Below, in pieces: positions 1 to 4,850 of a DNA stretch of 5,887 bases (position 1 is its first letter; each line of letters begins with the position of its first letter). The translations under genes and the position numbers were made by a program. The notes beneath the pieces were generated by a model, which was given only the letters and a program-made list of their open reading frames with translations, searched no databases and had not been told where the DNA came from. Source of the stretch: Candidatus Vogelbacteria bacterium CG22_combo_CG10-13_8_21_14_all_37_9 (lineage in GTDB: Bacteria; Patescibacteriota; Minisyncoccia; Phycocordibacterales; XYD1-FULL-46-19); the NCBI GenBank assembly GCA_002772495.1, contig PCSX01000035.1, forward strand, positions 22,487 through 28,373, written 5' to 3'.

Positions 1-507
1 AATTAAAGTTTCTGGTGGAATAGTTTTCCCGGTTTGATCAATAGCGGTGACTAAAGCCGATACGATGACCGTGCTTTCGGGGCTAATTAGAGCTCGACCT
101 TGGTACCAATAAGGCCGGGAAGTGTTGGCTTGCCAATTTAGTTCAATATCTAGCGGTTCAAATACTAAGAGTTTTTTAATGGTGCCACTTTGGGAGCGAG
201 GTAAAACATCAATGCTGACAATAGTTCTGGAACCTAAAGATCCAGTCTGGAAAGAAAAATTCTTTAGGCCGAAACCACTATTGGCTAACTTACCGTTTAG
301 ACCCCAAGAAATTAAACTATTATCAATATCTACCCCATAAGCGCGTAAACTGATTTTGACTAAAGTATTAGGGCCGGGATTATTAGGAGAAACAGTCGCC
401 ACTAAATCCCCACCATTAGTGACCTCTTGATAAGCCAGTGTATTGATCGGCACCAGTAATAGGGCACTAAGACTAAGAATTATTAATTGGGAAAAAAGTT
501 TAGGCAT
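1..507 (-). CDS. Secreted Ig-like/beta-rich protein, 3' end cut by the window edge
   Basis: The frame is open from ATG at 507 to the left edge, giving 169 residues without a stop, so the C-terminus is missing. Residues 1-25 form a textbook signal peptide: Lys3, a hydrophobic core at about 7-20, and a likely cleavage after T-L-A25 before Tyr26. The mature part starts with a module at about 35-105 that includes VSPNNPGPNTLVKISL, an ISWGLNGK strand and a FSFQTGSLGSRT stretch. This is an Ig-like, beta-rich pattern. A second segment follows at about 110-169, with LDIELNWQA and YWYQGRALISPEST. From memory, this two-part arrangement (Pro-Gly-Pro module, then a W-A-x-T..P.Y..G.AL module) recurs in exported CPR proteins near T4SS or pilus genes; that is recognition, not a search. 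The start overlaps the previous stop by 8 bp (ATGCCTAA) and has no Shine-Dalgarno sequence, suggesting translational coupling. An exported surface protein or adhesin, or an extracellular part of the apparatus, is inferred; no enzyme motif is seen. Confidence 0.85.
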   Translation of the reverse strand, partial: MPKLFSQLIILSLSALLLVPINTLAYQEVTNGGDLVATVSPNNPGPNTLVKISLRAYGVDIDNSLISWGLNGKLANSGFGLKNFSFQTGSLGSRTIVSIDVLPRSQSGTIKKLLVFEPLDIELNWQANTSRPYWYQGRALISPESTVIVSALVTAIDQTGKTIPPETLI

Positions 508-1216
508 TATTTGAATTTATTTGCATTAAACGAATCTCTCGGCGGTAGTTATTATTTTCTTTTTCTGATTCCGCGAGTTCGGCTTGCTCCGCTTCTTCTC
601 GCTCGGCTTGTTCTCGTTTACTACTTCTTAATAATAACACGGTTGAAATAGTCCATAAAGGTAAAGCATTAATACCTGGTATTATTTTAGCAACAATTGT
701 TCGACCTAAAATTTTAGTAGCTAATTTACCACTTGTTTTAACCACTACCTTTTCTGCCGCTTTTTCAGCACTACTAGCGGTCACTTTACCCCCCATTTTA
801 GTAGCTAACTGTTTTCCAGTTTTAGCCGCTTCTCGTTCGGCAGTTTTAGCTCCAACTTTTTCTGCTTCTTTAGTCGCTAGTTTTTCTCCTTGATTGGGTT
901 TAATTTCTTGACCGATGTTTTTTGCTTCTTTAGTCGCTAGTTTTTCTGTTGCTTGTTTTTGTCGTTCGGCTTGTAATTTATGATATTGTTCTTTTAAGCG
1001 TTCCTGTTGATTTTTAATGGCTTGGCTTTGGCTATTATTATCATTTTCTGCACCACTAACTTTGTTTTTAAGAATAAACCAAGCAATAAAAAATAAACCA
1101 AAAAAAATATTAACAATAGTGTTGATAATTATTGTCACAGCAAAAAAGATATTAATTACATCAAAGATGATTGAAATAAAAATTAAAAACAAGCTTTCCA
1201 ATGCACCAATTTTCAT
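500..1216 (-). CDS. Membrane-anchored Lys/Ala/Glu-rich protein with LATK repeats (unknown function)
   Basis: This 238-aa protein has a very hydrophobic N-terminus (residues 7-49, room for two membrane helices). A highly charged region at about 55-165, rich in Lys, Glu, Ala and Gln, has heptad-like spacing that suggests a coiled coil. A second hydrophobic stretch at about 172-196 contains IIPGINALPLWTISTVLLL, and a charged tail runs from 197 to 238. LATK occurs four times (93-96, 113-116, 137-140, 165-168). The first two sit in an exact 8-residue repeat, EKLATKEA. I recall the IPG..LPLWT hydrophobic segment from small CPR membrane proteins next to virB4, which suggests this end is the conserved core and the repeat-rich middle is variable. 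It lies 14 bp after the virB4 stop and has the best ribosome site in the window. Its job is unknown; a membrane accessory or scaffold factor of the T4SS-like machine is inference. Composition alone could produce false matches to TolA or histone-like proteins. Confidence 0.85.
   Translation of the reverse strand: MKIGALESLFLIFISIIFDVINIFFAVTIIINTIVNIFFGLFFIAWFILKNKVSGAENDNNSQSQAIKNQQERLKEQYHKLQAERQKQATEKLATKEAKNIGQEIKPNQGEKLATKEAEKVGAKTAEREAAKTGKQLATKMGGKVTASSAEKAAEKVVVKTSGKLATKILGRTIVAKIIPGINALPLWTISTVLLLRSSKREQAEREEAEQAELAESEKENNNYRREIRLMQINSNNA
863..947 (-). repeat. 25-bp exact direct repeat pair with 60-bp period
   Basis: Positions 863-887 and 923-947 are identical over 25 bp. They start 60 bp apart, exactly 20 codons, so the reading frame is kept. 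Each copy encodes the EKLATKEA peptide of the membrane protein. A related 14-bp pair, attttagtagctaa, occurs at 711-724 and 795-808 and encodes the other two LATK motifs with different codons. The near-identity of the first pair suggests recent duplication or gene conversion inside the coiled-coil region. Confidence 0.8.
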
Positions 1217-1222
1217 ATTTTT

Positions 1223-1227
1223 ACCTT
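1223..1227 (-). promoter_or_regulatory. Ribosome binding site of the LATK-repeat membrane protein
   Basis: On the minus strand the 14-bp gap after the virB4 stop reads CTTAAGGTAAAAAT before the ATG at 1216. AAGGT lies six bases before the start codon, a good Shine-Dalgarno match. It fixes the start at 1216. It is the only convincing ribosome site in the window; the other visible starts rely on overlap or very short gaps. Confidence 0.6.
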
Positions 1228-1230
1228 AAG

Positions 1231-3045
1231 TTATTTTCCATTAGTGGTATTAAATTCTAGTTTGGCTTTTTTAATGGCTAAAATTTCCGATGGATCGGAG
1301 GTAATAATCTGATTTTCAGTGTAAGAAGCTTTGACCGCAATCGCGACTCGTTTCAAGCCGGCAATAAAAATTCCCTCCCCCACCCCCGATTCTAATAAGA
1401 GATATTTTTCTTCCTCGGTTAAGTTGAAAGTTTCTTGGAGGAGATTAATAGCCGCGGGAGATTGTTTGAGGAGTAATTGAATAGAAGAGTTGGTAATAAT
1501 TGGTTTACCATAAGGTGAACGGAGGAAATCTTCGACGTCTTGGGTGATGGTGGCTACTCCGAGGAAATATTTACGACCTCGTTTGACCATCGAAAAGAGG
1601 AAAGAAGCGGTGTCTTCGGCCTTCATCATCCACCAAGCCTCGTCTACGACTAGGAGTCGTTTTTTGAGATTACGACGCACGACATTCCAGATATGATGCA
1701 TAATAATATACATCGCGATTGGTTTGAGCTCGTCTTCCATATCGCGAACCGAGAAAACCACAAATTGTTTGTTAATATCGACATTGGTCGGTCGATTCAT
1801 AAAACCCGACCAAGAGCCTTGAGTGTATTTGGTCAAGCGTTGGGCTAGAGATTCTCCACCTTCCATTCCGGCTAAGACTAGTTCCAAATCGGCTAAAAGT
1901 GGGGCTGGTTTGTTGCTAAAATCACTATCGGCGCTGATGTCTTTCAAGGCGTAAGTCTCACTAATAGCATTATCCATAATCGAATCTTCTTCTGCTGATA
2001 GTCCACCGAGCATAATCCGCATTAAACCAACTAAATTGATGATATTAGAGCGTAAAACATCAGCCGGTGATTCGTCTTCCCTAGGAATAGATAGATCAAA
2101 AGGATTAATATGATGCTCGGAATTAAGCGAGACACTAAAATAACGCCCCCCGACTGCTTCGGTCAGGTATTCGTATTCTCGTTCTGGATCTAGGACAATC
2201 ACATCAGTGTCAAACATTAGACTCCGAAGAATTTCTAGCTTGGTGGTATAAGATTTACCAGAACCAGATTTAGCAAAAATAACTGAATTGTAGTTTTCGA
2301 GAGAAAAACGATCAAAGAGAACGAGGGAGGAATTTTGCATATTAATCCCAAACAAAATTCCTTTATTAGAGGTCAGATCAAAAGAGACGAAAGGAAATAG
2401 ACTCGATAAAGGGGTAGAATTGATTTTAGAAGTAATTTCTAGGTAATCATGACCAATCGGGGCGACACTTAAAAATCCCTCTTCTTGTTGATAATTGGCT
2501 GGTTTGAGATAAATTAATTTAGCATCTAAAATTGATCTGATTTCAGTTTCAATTTTATCTAAAGCGTCATCATTGTCGCCATATAAAGTGACATAAAGAC
2601 CGACATCAAAAATTTTCTCTTGAGCTTGTTGTAATTGATCGCGCAAGGATTCAATATCTTGGAAAGCGGTATCTAAAATCGGATCTCGAACCATTCCCTT
2701 TTCTTCACGGATACTGATTTGACTTTGAACTTCGGCAATTTTTTTCTGTAAAGTTTTTAGGGCTTGAGAAGTATCGATCGGATTAACAAAAATCGAAATA
2801 TCAAAAACTTTATCCAAATTAATAATCGGCGAAAACCACTCTTCGGTTAAAAAACGAGGATAAGAAATAACAAACAAAGTCCGAGCGATTTTATCACCTA
2901 AGTTGAGACCTTTGGCACTGACCCGTAAAGCCGCCGGAGCGATAATATCATTTAATTCCAAAACTCCTGACTGATAAATGTCACTCGGTAAAATCGGAGT
3001 CAGTTCTTCTTTAACTTGTGATTTTTTAAGAAAAGGAATATCCAT
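1231..3045 (-). CDS. virB4: VirB4/TraC-type secretion ATPase, motor protein (lacks the usual N-terminal domain)
   Basis: This 604-aa protein is the ATP-hydrolysing motor of a type IV secretion-like machine, acting at the cytoplasmic face of the inner membrane. Walker A is AKSGSGKS at 258-265 (Lys264, Ser265). DPEREYEYL at 286-294 and INPFDL at 313-318 are typical VirB4 family motifs. Walker B is LLVVDEAW at 464-471 (Asp468, Glu469). KRGRKYFLG at 488-496 and ATITQDVEDFL at 498-508 follow, with the ITNSSIQLLLKQSP segment at 517-530. Residues 1-230 are the pre-motor region and include a probable helical hairpin at 94-146 (with EKGMVRDP at 115-122). Full VirB4/TraC proteins usually exceed 750 aa; the missing N-terminal part is encoded by the gene just upstream, 2 bp away. 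Its ATG at 3045 follows TAA-TT with no Shine-Dalgarno sequence, so coupled translation is likely. All catalytic motifs look intact. It is not VirD4/FtsK: the DPEREY and INPF motifs favour VirB4. Confidence 0.95.
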   Translation of the reverse strand: MDIPFLKKSQVKEELTPILPSDIYQSGVLELNDIIAPAALRVSAKGLNLGDKIARTLFVISYPRFLTEEWFSPIINLDKVFDISIFVNPIDTSQALKTLQKKIAEVQSQISIREEKGMVRDPILDTAFQDIESLRDQLQQAQEKIFDVGLYVTLYGDNDDALDKIETEIRSILDAKLIYLKPANYQQEEGFLSVAPIGHDYLEITSKINSTPLSSLFPFVSFDLTSNKGILFGINMQNSSLVLFDRFSLENYNSVIFAKSGSGKSYTTKLEILRSLMFDTDVIVLDPEREYEYLTEAVGGRYFSVSLNSEHHINPFDLSIPREDESPADVLRSNIINLVGLMRIMLGGLSAEEDSIMDNAISETYALKDISADSDFSNKPAPLLADLELVLAGMEGGESLAQRLTKYTQGSWSGFMNRPTNVDINKQFVVFSVRDMEDELKPIAMYIIMHHIWNVVRRNLKKRLLVVDEAWWMMKAEDTASFLFSMVKRGRKYFLGVATITQDVEDFLRSPYGKPIITNSSIQLLLKQSPAAINLLQETFNLTEEEKYLLLESGVGEGIFIAGLKRVAIAVKASYTENQIITSDPSEILAIKKAKLEFNTTNGK

Positions 3046-3047
3046 AA

Positions 3048-3707
3048 TTAAATTACATTTTGATTAGCGGTTTGATTATTATCGAGACTAGGGACGTCAC
3101 TTTCGCCGGGGTTGAAGAGTCGGAAAAATAACTCAATTAACTCTTCAGTACCCAAAGGGACAGTTTGTAAGCCAATTCGTCTCATCCCCTGTTCGACGAC
3201 GGATACTCGTTGTTCTAATTGAGTTTTAGCTTCGATAAAATCAGTATTAATTTGAGCTTTAAGTTGAGAACGACCCATTAAACGACTGAAGAAATTACCG
3301 CTACTATTAATTAGAGCCGGATAATAAGGGACGACAATAAAAAATCCCTTAGACATGACATTGTAACTTTCAGTGAAAGACTTAATAAAATCAATATATT
3401 CCCGAGTTTGAATTTTTAGTAATTCATTGGTCTGGTCTTTAATCTTGGCTTCGAGGGTTAGGAGGTAGGGTTTGATATCTAGCCGGCGAGATTGGATGAA
3501 AATCTGAATATGAAAATCTAGGGAATTTAAAAAGTTTTGATATTGAAACAGAATCGCTTGTTTCTCATCATTGGATTTAAGGGAGAAGTTCATCGAAGAA
3601 ACTAGCAGAATCATGCGCATTGATCCGTCTTTTAAAATCAAAACTCCATCCCGAATTTCTCTCATCGGGACAAAATCTTGAGTCGCTTTGGTTTTGGTAG
3701 ATTTCAT
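3048..3707 (-). CDS. TraC/VirB4 N-terminal domain protein (stand-alone)
   Basis: This 219-aa protein matches the N-terminal domain of VirB4/TraC ATPases, encoded separately. Key parts are MREIRDGVLILKDGSMRMIL at 15-34, followed by the NFSLKSNDEKQAILFQYQNF segment (40-59). The FHIQIFIQSRRLDIKPYL strand-helix lies at 65-82, and GFFIVVPYYP at 121-130. A helix at about 150-178 contains EQRVSVVEQGMRRIGL. ELFFRLFNPGES at 192-203 is the classic end of this domain. There is no Walker A or B, so it cannot hydrolyse ATP alone. In VirB4 this region contacts the membrane partners, and it probably assembles with the motor protein encoded immediately downstream. It sits 2 bp after the prgI stop (TAA-GA-ATG) and 2 bp before the virB4 start. 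I recall this split arrangement as common in CPR genomes, so it is more likely a lineage feature than a broken gene. Met15 is a possible alternative start, but ATG at 3707 fits the gene spacing. Confidence 0.85.
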   Translation of the reverse strand: MKSTKTKATQDFVPMREIRDGVLILKDGSMRMILLVSSMNFSLKSNDEKQAILFQYQNFLNSLDFHIQIFIQSRRLDIKPYLLTLEAKIKDQTNELLKIQTREYIDFIKSFTESYNVMSKGFFIVVPYYPALINSSGNFFSRLMGRSQLKAQINTDFIEAKTQLEQRVSVVEQGMRRIGLQTVPLGTEELIELFFRLFNPGESDVPSLDNNQTANQNVI

Positions 3708-3709
3708 TC

Positions 3710-4123
3710 TTAATTTTCAGGTTGGTCTAGATGTTCTTTGACATTAAGACTCCAAGATAATTCTTTTAATCGACTATCGCTCAAGCGAGGAATTTGGATT
3801 CCCTTATCTTCTCCTAAGACGATCTTTTTTCCGACCGCCGGATGATAATTTTTTTTCCAGAGATACAGTTTGCTGGATAAATAATATTTTAAGGCCGATT
3901 GGAGAGTGTAAATAAAGGGTCTATTATTTATTTTATAGAAAGCCAAGGCGAAAGAAAAGGCACCCACGACAATAATCGGGACGGCCCCTAGATATAAACC
4001 TAATTGAGAATAAATTAAAAAAGCTAAACCCGCTCCGCCCGCCAAATAAATAAATTGCTTGAAGGTCAGGGGGCCGATAATTTTATCTTCAACCTCAATA
4101 AATTGGGGAACTTGAAAATTCAT
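3710..4123 (-). CDS. prgI: PrgI family (VirB3-like) membrane protein
   Basis: This 137-aa protein has the PrgI family hallmark at its N-terminus: FQVPQFIEVEDKIIGPLTFK (residues 3-22). Two membrane helices follow at about 23-40 and 42-63, separated by a short loop. A conserved cytoplasmic part at 68-93 contains QSALKYYLSSKLYLWKK, and the tail is polar. PrgI was named from the pCF10 conjugation locus of Enterococcus and is the VirB3-like inner-membrane partner of VirB4. Its place directly before the two VirB4 pieces is the usual order. It is the first gene after the 121-bp intergenic region and may be the first gene of a transcript. The ATG at 4123 is preceded by AATAGG, with AGG touching the start codon, too close to be a normal Shine-Dalgarno. 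Because the family motif begins at residue 3, no later start is reasonable. Confidence 0.93.
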   Translation of the reverse strand: MNFQVPQFIEVEDKIIGPLTFKQFIYLAGGAGLAFLIYSQLGLYLGAVPIIVVGAFSFALAFYKINNRPFIYTLQSALKYYLSSKLYLWKKNYHPAVGKKIVLGEDKGIQIPRLSDSRLKELSWSLNVKEHLDQPEN

Positions 4124-4138
4124 CCTATTGGCACTTAA

Positions 4139-4190
4139 ATAATAGAAGCTAAATTTTTTCTCAAACTACGACTTAGTTATATTTTAGCAT
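4139..4190 (-). promoter_or_regulatory. Candidate promoter elements upstream of prgI
   Basis: Read on the minus strand, TGC-TAAAAT (4189-4181) is an extended -10 element with five of six matches to TATAAT, but it has no good -35 box at normal spacing. A second possibility is TTGAGA (4164-4159) with TATTAT (4144-4139), each five of six matches. Its 14-bp spacing is short, and it would give a nearly leaderless prgI mRNA. Either could start the prgI-TraC-VirB4 transcript. In AT-rich DNA such matches are common by chance. Confidence 0.3.
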
Positions 4191-4246
4191 CTTTTTAGTG
4201 AACTCGGCTATTTTTAGCCCTAGTCTTGTTGAATTTAATTTAGCTT
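4146..4246. repeat. Nested inverted repeats filling the prgI upstream region
   Basis: A perfect 10-bp inverted repeat (aagctaaatt at 4146-4155, aatttagctt at 4237-4246) brackets almost the whole intergenic region, with 81 bp between the arms. The outer arm touches the stop codon of the preceding gene. Inside are two small hairpins: ggcta-tttt-tagcc (4206-4219) and aacta-cgact-tagtt (4164-4178). The latter lies just downstream of the candidate extended -10. They could be operator sites or an mRNA fold that regulates prgI. Chance is a real alternative for the 5-bp stems. Confidence 0.45.
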
Positions 4247-4850
4247 AGTGGATGGCTTCGCGGTAGGGGTCAGGCTTTTTTTCGGCTGTCGCTGGGGTCG
4301 GATTTGAATTTACTTGCTCTGGCGGGAGGTCTTTAGTTTGGCTTAGTTGACCTAGTTTGTCAGCAAAGTTGTCCCGCGTAATCATTGGTGTGGGACTAGG
4401 ATTTTCGATGGCGGTCAGAATCTCTTGCTTCGCTGGATCATCTGGTCGATCTGGTTGGTAGGGAGCCGAGGAAAAATGAGTGGTGGTCTCAACATTTTTA
4501 GGTAAAGGTTTAGGACCATTATTGATTGGCCAATCCCCGCCTGTTTTCATTAATTCTTGGCGAATAGGGGCAAAAACCTGTTCGTTTATTTCGTGGGTGA
4601 TTAAGTTGGCGATATCTTCGGCCAGCCCCGCTTCTTTAACAATTGTTGTTACAAAATCGCTTGGCTTAGTAATTCCCAACATTACTCCATAAGCATTTTT
4701 TATAACTACCCCGATTTGATCAATGTGTAATTTATATTTATGACCAATTTCATAAATATCATCGTTTGTTTCAGGGCGATCATAAACCTGCTTCACCGCT
4801 TCAGGTAATTTCTCGTAGAGAATTTTTAATTGTTCTTTGTTCATTGTCAT
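4245..4850 (-). CDS. Conserved CPR protein with C-terminal DPYREAI motif (unknown function)
   Basis: This 201-aa soluble protein has no signal peptide or membrane helix. The N-terminal half (1-102) is predicted helical and contains HKYKLHIDQIGVVI (37-50), GVMLGITKPSDFV (55-67) and HEINEQVFAPIRQELM (86-101). The rest is Pro-, Asp- and Thr-rich and probably disordered, with a short DNFADKLGQLSQ helix at 160-171. It ends in KKPDPYREAIH. I recall the LHIDQ...LG..P.DF...IN..IF.PIR pattern and the terminal DPYRE motif from many CPR proteins annotated only as hypothetical. The layout resembles an adaptor: a folded helical domain, a flexible linker, and a short C-terminal binding peptide. ATG at 4850 overlaps the VirB6-like stop as ATGA, which supports this start over the in-frame ATG at 4844, although no Shine-Dalgarno sequence is visible. 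Its place between the VirB6-like gene and prgI suggests a cytoplasmic T4SS-associated factor (inference). Confidence 0.88.
   Translation of the reverse strand: MTMNKEQLKILYEKLPEAVKQVYDRPETNDDIYEIGHKYKLHIDQIGVVIKNAYGVMLGITKPSDFVTTIVKEAGLAEDIANLITHEINEQVFAPIRQELMKTGGDWPINNGPKPLPKNVETTTHFSSAPYQPDRPDDPAKQEILTAIENPSPTPMITRDNFADKLGQLSQTKDLPPEQVNSNPTPATAEKKPDPYREAIH

Noticed and set aside
122..340. A 72-codon plus-strand frame
   Set aside because: It is antisense to the Ig-like secreted protein, whose minus-strand frame has a signal peptide and recognisable modules.
500..1216. TolA-like or histone-like assignment for the Lys/Ala-rich protein
   Set aside because: The resemblance would come only from biased composition; there is no TolA C-terminal domain or histone fold pattern, and the protein has two hydrophobic regions.
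1017..1229. A 70-codon plus-strand frame with a hydrophobic translation that could pass for a small membrane protein
   Set aside because: It mirrors the AT-rich codons of the membrane helices of the minus-strand gene. No ribosome site or family pattern supports it.
3040..3075. Programmed frameshift fusing the TraC-like N-domain to the VirB4 motor
   Set aside because: The motor frame is open for only six codons upstream of its ATG before a stop. There is no clear slippery heptamer or downstream pseudoknot, and separate proteins with coupled starts explain the layout.
4206..4219. A possible rho-independent terminator after the DPYREAI gene (5-bp stem ggcta/tagcc)
   Set aside because: The stem is short with only three G-C pairs, and the minus-strand transcript has no U-run after it (GAGTTCAC follows).
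4480..4692. A 70-codon plus-strand frame
   Set aside because: It is antisense to the well-supported DPYREAI protein and has no features of its own.
4842..4850. UGA recoded to glycine, as in Gracilibacteria/SR1
   Set aside because: Two TGA codons stand almost together (TGA CAA TGA) in the frame after the VirB6-like protein, exactly where the next gene starts, and no gene body contains TGA.
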